NCBI GenBank assembly: GCA_002633025.1
Contig: NMRB01000053.1
Span: forward strand, 136,485-200,484
Source of the DNA: Notospermus geniculatus
Taxonomy: Eukaryota > Nemertea > Pilidiophora > Heteronemertea > Lineidae
DNA: 64,000 bases
Direction of reading: 5' to 3'
How positions within the stretch are numbered: position 1 is the stretch's first letter; every line of letters starts with the position of its first letter. The notes beneath the pieces are model-generated. The model ran no database searches. It was not told the origin of the DNA and saw nothing but the letters and a program-made list of their open reading frames with translations. This document shows, one piece after another, positions 43,156-63,091 of this stretch. Both the position numbers and the translations under genes were made by a program.

Positions 43156-43814
43156 AATCGCACTTTCATTTCTGAACTGTCACACGAGATGATATAGTAA
43201 CGACTTTTTAACTTCTCTAATACATGTACCAACGACTCAGGGCCGTAGGACGGTGGGCAGACAAGTTATTTACATTTCATTTCCACCGAAAACCAGCAAT
43301 TTTCAAAAAGTTTCTGAGTTTTTCATGTAAAATTTTTCATAAGAATGTCAATTGTGAAACGTGTCACAGTTTTCAGGGCATGTCGTATCCTGCAATGCAG
43401 AGACCATTAGAGGCAATTCCCTTTATTATTTTACACACATGTCCCGCTATTGTGCTGGGTATTGATCGATTCTGGCAAGAGAAACCCCGGCATCCGTTGA
43501 TGACAGCTACCTGTTACCACCGGGCAATATATCAGTTACGCAATATGACCCACCAGATGCAAGGTTTTCACCAACTCAAAATATCACACCAAATATTACT
43601 GTAATTTAGCAAATAATAGTTTGGTATCACGCACAAAATTCGTTAGCTACATAAATGCACCATTTCTGGTTGATAACTGAGCAAATACTGCAGAAGAATA
43701 AATTGCGCATTGCAGATACAGGAAAGCCAATGAAATCGTGTGCTATGAATTATTACGATGCTGAAGGTGGCGCGCTAACGTGACCGCATCACTCATGTGA
43801 AAATCGATCAATCC

Positions 43815-44065
43815 GCGCGGTATATACTCCCGATTGCGTCGACGTGTTCTATTGTTCTGTTCGTTGACATTTTCCTTGTGAAGCCGGCGAAATTTCATTT
43901 GGACGACGTAGTCTCAGACCGAGGTGAACTGACGCAGAATTTTGAGCGAAAAGAGAGACTCTGACGTGCACGAATATTGGGTCGAAGCGCATCTACTCAT
44001 CACAGTGCTGAAATAGTTGCAAGCAGAAGGCTAGTAGACGCATCTGCAAGGTTTACCAATCCATC
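43815..44065 (+). promoter_or_regulatory. Calmodulin core promoter and 5' UTR
   Basis: A TATATA box at 43821-43826 sits in a GC-rich context (CGCGCGGTATATACTCCCG), about 245 bp before the ATG. That would place the start of transcription near 43850 and leave a 5' UTR of about 215 nt. This is the only convincing TATA box placed before a gene in the window. The region contains several CpG-rich words. Confidence 0.55.
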
Positions 44066-52733
<8,668 letters not shown>

Positions 52734-55319
52734 GACCAGCCATGTTCATATCGGGACGAGAGTTTAGCCCAATTTGTCACACTTTCATTTTTCATTCATT
52801 GTCGCCATACTTAACTCGAAATTTCGAGACAAGTGCCATACGTTCTGGTTCCCGTGGTACGCATTGTCGGCTAACTTAAAGCCGCTAGCTGCATCACGTG
52901 GTTATGATTTGATTATACTTAGTCCCGGGTCGTTTGGTACTTTCTTCGCGGAGTATAAACCACTGCGTCATTTAGTGCTTGACATCTGATTTTGCTAAAT
53001 CTTGTGTATGTTGGACCGTGCATTATGGTGGCGTATGGACAGTGTGAAGTTACTGGTGATGTGTCTGTCATAGACAATGTAGTGTTGCTTCGTCGTTCAC
53101 AGACGCGTCTGACTGTATTTTTTTGTAATATGTATCTTTTGAATTATACATACGATATATATATATATTATGGTCTTTCGAAGTCGATGAAAATTCATTC
53201 TAATCTTTTCAATTCAATTTACGTGTACGTGTCATAGATACAATTCAATTGCAATGACAAAGTGGGGTTATATTCGGCGAGAAAATCTGGATATACGGGA
53301 TTATTTAGCGCGATAAAGACGAAGGCACAGCAAATGATAGGGCGTTGCCTAAAAAATGGAAGCGGGGCTTCTAGCGGAACGAAATGAACAGAAACCCACA
53401 CCACTGTGTGTCTGAGTTTCACGTATGATGTAGGGCAACATTCATTCGAGAATCATTGGAAATGAAATTGAATATATGTTGTATACTTTGACTCTTTTAG
53501 ATGTAACTGTGTGGAGTTAATTTTTCTACTCTCATTTGCACATTTTCGTCCAGGTTCTTGTGATTTACGGACCTATTGTTTTAGCACGGCAAAGTCGACG
53601 ACGAGAGGGCTGTATGTTACTGTCGTGATTTTAATCTTGAATGACTGGTTACTCATTCTCTCGCCAGGGGTCTCCGAAGGTAAGGTATCGGTAGCCCTAT
53701 AAAACTGCTGACTCGGGGTTGAAGCATCGAGGCCCACTGGCTTTCGATGGCATCTGTAGGTTGAGACAAAGGCCAGCCCATCTTGCCGGCATTCTTATCG
53801 ATAGGCCGAGGCCTATTGCCAAACATGCTACATGTAACCATAAGAACGCTCTCCCACCAGACACTTATCATCTTTCAGTACCTTCCAAGTGGCATCCATT
53901 GCAAATCTTCAAATCATTCTTAACGGAAGTGACGCCACACAATCGGCACCTAATTTTCAAAATGGCCGCCAATACCTAATCTTCCGAATCCCTGGAGGAG
54001 AGTAAGGAAACCAGGAGTCTTGATTCAGGAATTTTTCGCTCTGATATCCGTACCCGCAGTGTAACATTTGCTGTACATTCCATCAGAGAGAACAAGATTC
54101 CATTTGTATGCCGTTATGTCTGTTTTGTGTGTCTTTGGCCTTGGGCGTGTTGGGTAATTGCCATGACGATGAGACATCGGACACTAGTAATGTGCCGGTA
54201 CAACAGATGGCAGCACCATTTTATTCGGATCGGCGTGTTCGCCCACTGCTGATCAAAGGCCAAATCGTCGTTGCTAAGTTTACTTCTCTGGTTTTTGATG
54301 TGATCTACAACAAAGTCTAGTCATCTGCGTTCGATGATAACTGTCCCATTAGCGTCGTAAAGAAGGCGTGTTGGGTACCGAATGCGCCAGTTGAGACCGG
54401 CGAAAACTCAGTGGATTTCTTCCTTGTCTCCTTGCTATATGTGAGAACCTCGGTCACCACCCGCCTCAAGTTTCATGGCGTTACTGAGAAATGAAGCCAT
54501 TTTGAAAACAAAACCCCTTTTGGTCCAGCGGAATTAGCGCCATGTCTTTCGAAAGCCATTAATTTCTGCGACCCGTCACTTTTGCCGATCTACTCGCGTA
54601 TTCCAGCTGAAGCGCCGCCGAGAGACATCCGATTACCGGGGACCAAAGGCACACAAACGATTTCAAGGCAATGGTTAGGCTATAGATGATGTATACTGGG
54701 ATACAAAGATAATATGTATCGGATCATTTTTGCAATTAAAACAGGAAATTCTCGCCAGATAATTTTTTTTCATTTCTTTTTAAACTCCATATTAACATGC
54801 TACTAGCTTTGTGGCGCCATCAGAGTAGAATGGAACCATGTACATGTATGTACCTGTAATTTCGAATATTTCATGGCTTGACGTGAAATATTTATATAAT
54901 ATTCCCATTTTCTAAATCTACCGGTAGTCTGGTAGTGCTAAAATCAATAATAAAATACGTATTATTTTGACAGCTTTCTTTGACAAAGTACACGAACACG
55001 TTATTTCAAGTAGTAGGCCTACATGTATACATGTATATTTTTAAGGAATTTTTGGTAAATACATATGATATACATGTACTACACTGTAAGTACATAAACA
55101 TAGAAACAAATATGTGGAAAGGAAAGGGCCTCTACGACACAGATATTTTGGCCCGTATACGGCCCTATGGACAAGGAGATTGCGATCGTAGGCCTATCAG
55201 CCTACTCCAACAGTGGTGCCATCTGTATGCGGCGATGTGGATTTTCACATTTGACAAGCAGGTTAACATATTCATTTATGATGCCACATATACGACCTCT
55301 GTCCTCGGTCTACATGGGG

Positions 55320-55478
55320 TGAATCAGAATTTTGAATGAATTCTGCTTATGTAGTTAGGATACAACCACCGAAAAGAGTCAATCCTTTCATATAGATGAC
55401 ATCTATATGAAAGGATTGACTCTTTTCGGTGGTTGTATCCTAACTACATAAGCAGAATTCATTCAAAATTCTGATTCA
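55320..55478. repeat. Perfect 159-bp palindrome
   Basis: Two 79-nt arms match without a mismatch around a single centre base at 55399 (arms meet at ATATAGATG-A-CATCTATAT). Beyond the arms the inverse similarity resumes: ATGGGG just left of the left arm and CCCCAT 12-20 bases right of the right arm, as if the left arm lost about 17 bp. No ORF of interest. Confidence 0.95.
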
Positions 55479-56670
55479 AAGCCAGACGGAACAAAACCCC
55501 ATCTATACTATAATGGACGGTAGCCATGTTGGATTTTGTTATCAACCTGAGTTGACCTGTTATCTGCTATACCTTGCTATGTAATGACTGTACACAGTTA
55601 CGGTGGACCGGACTCTCTGCCCTATCTCCTCCTTAGTTAGGGCTTGAATCCTACGAAGAGCGGCCTATGTGTACAGTACAATAGGAGGAGTGTGTTTTAC
55701 TACGGAATTTTGGTTTTAAAAGTGATGATTTGCATGAAAAAGAGAGAAAATCAGATGTGTGGTGACCTGCGCTGCCATCTACAAGAACGGGAGTGACCTA
55801 GCTAGGAATGAGATGAGTGGCTGGCATTAAACAGATAGGACGCATGTGAACCAATAGCTATCATGAATCTGGGTCACCTTGGCATTATGAGCTGAAGAGG
55901 TGTAATAAACCAGATGTGATGCTGCTGTTTATAAAGTGAAAGTGAAAACTCCACACTGCTCACGGATTTGATTCCTAAAACTGGCCCTCTACAAACAAAC
56001 TCATCAATATAAAGCAACAGACCCTCTACCACAGGAAATTCAAGGACAAACACACTCCCTCAAAATGTGTTCGCCGCGGGTCAATATGCTAGTTACTAGA
56101 ATTGTCGTTCGCGAGTTTGTTGCACTAAATTAAGGGGCAATTATTTCGACCTACTAATCGAAAAGGGTAGGTCATTCCAGCACCATATACCGGGCGCGAA
56201 AAGAATGACTCGATATAAAATCTGTTCAACAACAAACGGATTCACCGACGACGCTACATTCTCCTACGTCGTCGTACGACTCCGGTGAAATGAATCCTGA
56301 TGACTGCAGCGCCACCCAACGTCGATTTCAGCTACGACTCAATATTCGAGATCATGCCATCGCTCCTTACAGTGACAAGTACGAGAGATGGAGCATTTGT
56401 GTAAACACTGATGATTCGGGATGGCCAGGCGAACGAATACCACGGGCGTCCACTAGGGCGCGGACAAGACGCCCAATGCAAAATTAGTAAATCCGCATTC
56501 ATTCAGCAACCTCTCCGCATATTCTTGAAAGATTCCGTTCACTGTCTTTATCATTCCTAAACATTTCCCGGCATTTCAGCACTTTCGGGAGAGGGCAAAA
56601 TGCCCAATAGTCATTGACGCGGAGAAGAATGCCGAAATGACACAACTTGCTTCCGCAACCCTTCCTAATG

Positions 56671-56763
56671 TAGACTGGAAGCCCGTCCTAACTCTTATAA
56701 AATTATCACTACCATTCAGCAAATTCAAAAGCGACACCATCGGTAGGACCAGGTACTAGACTA
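56671..56763. mobile_element. 93-bp deletion derivative of the 9-bp-TSD transposon
   Basis: Carries the same left end (TAGACTGGAAGCCCGTCCTA) and right end (ACCAGGTACTAGACTA) as 38666-40390. It is flanked by TTCCTAATG at 56662-56670 and 56764-56772. The interior is reduced to a few dozen AT-rich bases. Confidence 0.8.
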
Positions 56764-56876
56764 TTCCTAATGTCGGCGCTCTGGTGGACGCCACCCATAT
56801 AGAAGAGTGTCCGACAGGAGATGGCGAATTCACCCACCTGTATATGGTTTAGCGTACTTTGTCGTCTTCAGACAGT

Positions 56877-59800
56877 TCAAACACTAGCAAAATTCACGAA
56901 CAGTTGTGATTGCAGCAATTCGTGCAGTTCCTTTATATCTAATCTCTCCGTCTCGTCGGTAATGCATTTCTCCAGTACTTTCTTCATCAGCGGTAAGAAT
57001 GAGTCGAATCCATCCTGGTCCCTACCAATCCTCCTGATGGTATCATAGAGTTCTGTCCTTACTTGCCCGATATTAAGAAGAATAGCTATTCGTGGGTCTA
57101 CTTGGCCATCGGGGCCTTCATAACGAGCAAATGGTGGACGGATGAACTTTCCGCAGGCGAGCATCCATATTAGAACAGTGCAACCGTAGCTGTCCTGCGT
57201 GGATGGGAAACGCTTCTGTTCGTCGCGGATACACTCGGGAGGAAAATGGAACGGTGCCTCACCATCTGGTGGAGGGTAGGGAGCATCAAGTCTACGCCAT
57301 TTGCTGATGTCGATTTTTGGACATCCATCTTGAAGCTGCAAATACAGGAAAAGCTTAGTCAACGACTCGGGCATGTCGGGTTTGTGTTAACCATGTTCAG
57401 TTTCAGCATATTTGAAGAAGGTCAGCGCATGTCATCATTTCTCTTTCGGGCGCCTTATGTTCAGTCTATTGACATGCGTACCATCTTAAATCTCTGTTGA
57501 ACTCCAAAGAACCTTTATCACCGAAAGGTTATCATCCGCAAAATGGTGGCTCTTGATGAGCAAATGGAACTCCTATGAATGTGTAACACCTACCCTGATG
57601 TTGTTCGGTCTCAGGTCAACGGCCTCTAAGCCCATCTTCTTCAAGAACAAACAACCACTCACAATCTGTAGACCAACCGAAAGCCTCTCTTCGAGACTGC
57701 ACTGTTCCAGCTCGCCGTCATAGAGGCCCTGGAAGAGGGTTCTCTCGATGTAAGGTAACAGTATGAAGATCTGACCAGTCGAGTCGCGGCCAGCCCCGAT
57801 CGGCTTCAGGATATTCAGGTGATCTTTGTTTGAAAGGTCACTGGAATTTGAATTGGACAATTTACTGTTAGGAGTTGTAGGTCTACGACAACACTTTAAT
57901 ATTCAGACTGATCTCGGAACTCACAGGATCTTGAGGTGGAGTTTCCGTAGGAAAAAAATTCTTAGATCCCGCTGGGCTCTCGGGGAACGTCTTTCCAAGG
58001 GAGAAAGCACGTTGTCGCCGAATGGTTCGTACATTTTTGTAGTGTTTTGGTAGTTTGTATTGCTGCCGCTAGGTGGCTCCCTCTACGATGCATACCGTGC
58101 TTCTTTAAAAGGTTGACCAAACGAAGCCTCTTTTGTACATGTAGTTTGGGGGGGGGGGGCAAGCACAACCGTCAATGACGAACTCAACATAGTTTGACGA
58201 CGTTCTCGCTATAACTATGTTTTCTCCATGTCAGGGCAAACCCCACCTCAGGTTTCGGATGAAGGACATACATGTACCTAACAGTGGCAAATGTTCTTGC
58301 CATTTCCCCGAAATCCTTGCTGCTGTGGTCATCCGCAATGGTTCGCCTTGCTGCCAAAGTCATGAGCCCTCGTCTTCCCTTGTACACTATACAGTGTCTG
58401 CTTCTGCCAACTTGTATCTCAAGATTGGTTATCTCCTTGTGCTGTATCGAGGATAACATCGAATTCAGGATCAAACATTCTGTCGGGAAGGAACGCCTTA
58501 TTTCCCGAGAGAGTGTCGAGGCTTCGAGCAACTCATCAATCTTTAAAACAAGCCTGTACGTAAGCCGTAATGCATCGAACCTGGCAGAAAGGTTCCTGGA
58601 TATGTTCTGAAAGATTTCACTACTGACATGTTTCGGATTCACAGACTGTAGAATCTTGTCTATATAACCACGTTCTGCGAACTCCTCCCCATCGCCATCC
58701 TCCTTGAGTGTATCAACAAGGAGCTTAACGACAGCCATCTTCAAAGCATCGGAGCAACCTTCAATATCCAGAACACCAGATTTCCCCATCTCATCGATGA
58801 AAGCAGTAACGGCAGTCAGTACGTTACCGCTCGCTCCGACAGCTTCACAAGATTTAAGGAGTTGGGATGTAATGATTTCTACATCTTGCCTCATCGCCTT
58901 TAATGCACTTTGCACTGCTTCATCTGCCTTGATCTTCTCCATGAGCGTTGCAAGGCCAACTAACGTGGAGTAGAACGTTTTGCTGTTTTGACCAACTACA
59001 TCAACAATACATACTAAAAGTGACATAATTTCATCAACTGCTTCCCCTGTACCTTTCGCAATGACGGCCGAAACAGCGTCGTCTAGTTGGTCCTGGTACT
59101 TTAAAACGGCAGCAGCCACATCGTCCTGGCACTCCTTCATTTTGGGCACAAGGACGAGGGACTGCTCTTCAAGGTGGCAGCACTCGTGTGGTCGACAAAC
59201 ATCATAGGACCCCGAGACAAAGATGAATAGTTTCAGGATAGCCTGCTGGAGGGAGTGGTAGAGGAAGTGACGCAATATGCTGCACAGAGAGTTGATCAGC
59301 CGCCGGTATTCGGCAGAAAATTCATCGGGTACATAGTTACGGCTGCGTAGTCGCTTCAGCCTTGAGCAGGATATTTGAAAATATCTGCAAAGAAATTGAG
59401 TGAGTCTGTCTTAGCAGGGTGACGAGAAGGTGATTCTGGGATTTCTTTTTGTATCAATTATTTCGGTGTTTTTTAGGCCGCCCTCTTGTCAACCGCTTTG
59501 TACTGACCATGTGGTGTTCCTCAGCAGGTGCCCAGGTGCCAAGATTATTACAGTATGGCTTTGACTAGTGGCTCGGCCAGAAAAGTTACCAGATTTCGTC
59601 TAATGCTCTCTGCAAAGGCTGTGCAGTTTGTGCTGCAGGCGCTTCATCAGAACTCCCTTGATAGTTCACTGACCGGTTGCATGAAATATCCTCCTCTCCA
59701 GTGAGCAAACATGCGTTCCGTAGTTTTGAGTACGCAAGGTGGCCCTTTGGGGTAGGGGGTGACTCCGTATCATCCGGATCATCATCTGAGTCATCTTGTT

Positions 59801-61655
59801 CTTTGGCGTCTTCTTTTTCCTCGCATTTGTTGCAGATGTAAATGATCTTTAGGTCCGGAGACTCCATCATGATCCGAGCGATGAAGTCTCCATCCTGTAG
59901 ATGATGTAAGTCTTCATAAAGTTAAAACACTCATTTACAGGTGGAGACCAAATTTATTCGAACGCTTGGCCTGTAATAGGCATTTCAGTTGTTTGTATCG
60001 AAATGGCACTCCATGTACCATGAAACAATTTTATTTTCATCACAGCAATGCACCTTTTCCAATTATTAGAAGTGAAAAAATATGGAAACCTGACTTTGGA
60101 CGGCAACGTCTTTAAAGATATACCTAGTGTTCGAATAATTTTGGCCACCACTGTGTATTACGACCAGAAAAGAAATAATTTCGGAGGGTTCTGATATGTA
60201 CATACAAGTAGGTTTTAAACAAAAAACCCAGGTCACCTGCATTCGCCAGGAAGTGTTCCCATCAATTACGTAAAAAAGAACTTGAAGTACGCCATCGAGA
60301 CACTGGTGGACTACTTTATCTAGAGCCTCGTTCTCGCTCAACCCGGGAGTATCAATAATCTGCAGACCAGATTTGAGCAACGGACTATCCAGGCCGATCT
60401 CAACCATTTCAGCAACAGCAGCTGTATTCTCTCTTCCTTCTTCCAGTTTAATATGTTTTTTCAAACATGTCAAAGATTTCTTGTCGAGTGGGCATCGTGG
60501 ACCCCTCTCGTTTCCATCACAATCGGTCAGCTACAACGAAATTTATGGGAAATCGAAGCCAATGTGGCATCAACGACGCATCGGATACGGAAATACGACA
60601 GGAATATTTCGCCCAGGTCTCGAAACGTCGAAAGTCACATGACGTTTTTTTAACACTTCTAAGGGCCGATTTTTTAAACGATAGTTAAGGTAAACCTCGG
60701 TTTAACCATCGGCTTTTCTGACAAACCGTGAACTAACCAAAGTAAATATTTTGACTTTAAGAATGTTTGGCTATCAACGATTCATAAAATCGAAAAATTC
60801 ACTTCGATTAACAACAGTTTGTCAACTGAGGGTTAATGAAACCCGATGGTTATCTAGCCATCGTTTTATAAAATATCGGCCCAAAATCATCAAATCAGTT
60901 TTACATATTGTGCATAGGCCCAGTTCTACATCACCGGCGCCTACATGTAGATTAAGATTGCAAGAAAGAAAACTGACACAGGCCCATGCATGACCATTTA
61001 CGTCATTGGGACTGGCCGGAATATTCCCGAATATAAATGTAGGCTACTTCCTGCTTTTTTAGAGAAGATGGGCAAAAAAATGAAAGGTGATAAGATATGG
61101 GTTATCGCACACTCTTGTAAGTTTGGAGACGGAGCGACAACCGGGTGCGGACGTCCGACAACCGCAGATTTGCCGCAACCGTGACATGTGTCCGATAACA
61201 CATGGCCAGGGTATACTACCTTTAGCCGACTGCAAAACATGATGGGGGCGGAATGTCTCTTGTGACTTCCATCAGTATAGTGCATTTACCTGGAAATATT
61301 CCTCTGGGCTATACTTGATGCGAACGATTCTGGCTGTGCAAGGGTTCGCGTCCACTGGGACAATTCTACGATTCAAAAGCAGGTTTACGAAGGAGGACTT
61401 TCCACAGTTGACTTGGCCGCCAATCAGCATAATCGGGTCTTTATCAAGGACCTTTGTTATATCACTGGTTTCCTCCTTAAAATTTGTTATAAATTCTTCG
61501 TTGCCTTGGGTGCAGATGGACAGTACGCGACCATAGCTCTCCCGTAGTATTTCTCGGTACTGGTAAAATGTGCTGAATTGTCTTCGTAACTTTTCATGTG
61601 ATGCTAAAACCTCACCACTGCTAAAAAACCGCGATGACGCCATGACGAGAACCAC
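56877..61655 (-). CDS. DSTYK-like dynamin-type GTPase with pseudokinase
   Basis: Six exons: 61290-61655, 60237-60530, 59590-59894, 58278-59360 (or 59384), 57594-57840, 56877-57335, giving 917 aa with the downstream acceptor; I recall human DSTYK (RIPK5) as about 929 aa. N-terminal half: P-loop GGQVNCGKSS (about residue 80), G3 DTPGLSE, a probable G4 NKCE, then an acidic stretch (EQDDSDDDPDDTE). The middle is a long helical region (about residues 250-590), as in dynamin-like stalks. C-terminal: a kinase fold with a degenerate glycine loop (VGRSRHCIVYKG), Arg where the VAIK lysine should be (TLAARRT), catalytic loop AVDLRPNNI, DFG replaced by DIS (KIDISKW), PPE for APE. So it is probably GTP-binding and kinase-dead. 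Start: first Met at 61655; a second at 61643 (MASSRFF) is equally possible. No TATA box is seen upstream. Confidence 0.8.
59941..60152. mobile_element. Tc1/mariner-like MITE (copy 2)
   Basis: Same family as 14526-14733: starts GTGGAGACCAAATTTATTCG, ends GTTCGAATAATTTTGGCCAC. The interior words TTTGTATCGAAATGGCA and CCTTTTCCAATTATTA are shared. It lies in intron 2 of the DSTYK-like gene, 46 bp from exon 3. Confidence 0.75.
60663..60882. mobile_element. Foldback element with GGGCCGATTTTTTAAACGAT ends
   Basis: The left end GGGCCGATTTTTTAAACGAT is matched by ATCGTTTTATAAAATATCGGCCC at the right end. Looser inverse words such as AACCATCGGCTTTTCTG lie inside. It lies in intron 1 of the DSTYK-like gene. 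Confidence 0.7.
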
Positions 61656-61819
61656 CAGTTAAAGGAGATTGGTCACAGTGCATTTATTGATGATTCATCT
61701 ACAAACAGGGGATGAAAAAGAAAAGAAAAATTAACACTGCTCCTTATTAACGGCCGTAAAAATCTGAGTAGCCTGCCCCTTGCCCGCCTGGCTCGAAGGA
61801 TGGAACTGACCCGCGATAT

Positions 61820-61980
61820 TAGGGAGGATTAGAAATCAAACGATAAACGTAAACTACGACAAGGTTATTTTTCATACTACACATTAACCAGATTTTATAT
61901 TGCATTTTGGTACAAAAATAGGCCTAACGTTGTCGTTGTCGTTAACGTTTACGTTTACGTTTGATTTCTAAACCTCCCTA
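61820..61980. mobile_element. Foldback element with TAGGGAGG ends
   Basis: Left arm TAGGGAGGATTAGAAATCAA then ACGATAAACGTAAAC. The right arm is the near-exact inverse (GTTTACGTTTACGTTTGATT ... CCTCCCTA). About 160 bp, no ORF. Confidence 0.8.
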
Positions 61981-62829
61981 TTGGCAGACATTGAGTCCCG
62001 CTTATTATTTACAACAAAATATGACTTTTTCGTAAAAAAACACGCCCCCGTTGATCATTATTGTTCAAGATAGCGCGTCGAATACGGATAGTACATCAGT
62101 GATGAAATAAAAAATCCATCCTTTGACCCAAATATCAGCCTACATAGAGAACGGACTTTCACATCAATCGTATATCGAATGATTTTTAGATCTAGTATAT
62201 CAAGAAGCCGTTATGGAAAGGCACTTGTGTTTGTCATATGTACATGTACATGTGCATGCTCATGTCTGTAATACAGAGAAAGTGAAAGTAAAACTAGGGG
62301 TTTATGTTCGTGCTCATCGTGGCGACCCCGGGGCGTTGAAGGCGGCTGTACCAATCCCCTTGCGGCTCTTTGTCACAACAGTGAACTCAAGTTTTTTTCT
62401 CGAAAAAGGGTTTTGAAAATATATGACGAATGAAGGTAGCCTACCTTTGTACCTACTGGCCGGTTTGATAGGGCCCATCAGACTACACCGGCCCGGTACA
62501 CCGGACTCCAGCGAGTATCACGAAGTTCATTCCAGCAGTTGCAAAGTCAGCGGAGAAGGAGAACGGTGCGCCTTTTTCGGGCGAATAGTCCAATAATCCA
62601 CCGATATGTGACAAGAGCGTCGAGCGTTTCCGTGACACATCGAGGTGGATCGGAAAACAGGTTGATGACGAAGCGTACGGTGTTGATCAATGGCCTACAT
62701 ATAATACAGGGAAACTTCATTATTTCTATTTCGCAGTCAAGAGAGGAACTGGGCTGATCGTAATGAGGTACTTGGCTATCTATCTGCATCATAGCCCATT
62801 ATCAATTGGAATTCACGTGTACGGGCTTT

Positions 62830-62948
62830 ACGACGAGTTTACGACTGCAGTCACAAACGATTCGTAAACTCGTCGTGAACAACTCGTAAACTATAATCAA
62901 AAATAGATAAGCGCCGAGCGGATTTCGCTTATATCTATTTTTGCTATA
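62830..62948. repeat. Two adjacent inverted repeats
   Basis: ACGACGAGTTTACGA / TCGTAAACTCGTCGT at 62830-62877. A second hairpin at about 62892-62948 has arms AAAAATAGATAAGCG / CGCTTATATCTATTTTT. Confidence 0.7.
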
Positions 62949-63091
62949 ATGGACGAAAGACGGTGTAATATTTTTCAGTGTGGCCCGGCATTTTCCTGTG
63001 TTACTCCAATTTTCGGAACACTGGGAAACAGGCTCACTGTTTGTCTGCGTGTCGCTTATTGTCAATCCCGGTTGTCAATCTACTAGTATTG

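Larger units (their letters stand above)
40970..44065. other. Divergent intergenic region, propeller gene / calmodulin
   Basis: About 3.1 kb between two start codons. It contains a 32-bp minisatellite (42826-43155) and the calmodulin core promoter near 43821. Otherwise I recognise no gene. Confidence 0.55.
52734..56876. other. Convergent intergenic region after calmodulin
   Basis: About 4.1 kb with the calmodulin 3' UTR, a perfect 159-bp palindrome (55320-55478), a 93-bp 9-bp-TSD transposon copy (56671-56763) and TACATGTA-rich AT DNA near 54.8-55.1 kb. No coding gene recognised. Confidence 0.55.
61656..63090. other. Upstream region of DSTYK-like gene
   Basis: About 1.4 kb with two sets of foldback sequence (61820-61980, 62830-62948) and no recognised gene. 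The promoter of the DSTYK-like gene must lie at its left end. Confidence 0.5.

Noticed and set aside
54980-55339. 119-codon open frame after calmodulin
   Set aside because: Low-complexity TACATGTA-rich start, no recognisable domain, and it runs into the palindrome arm.
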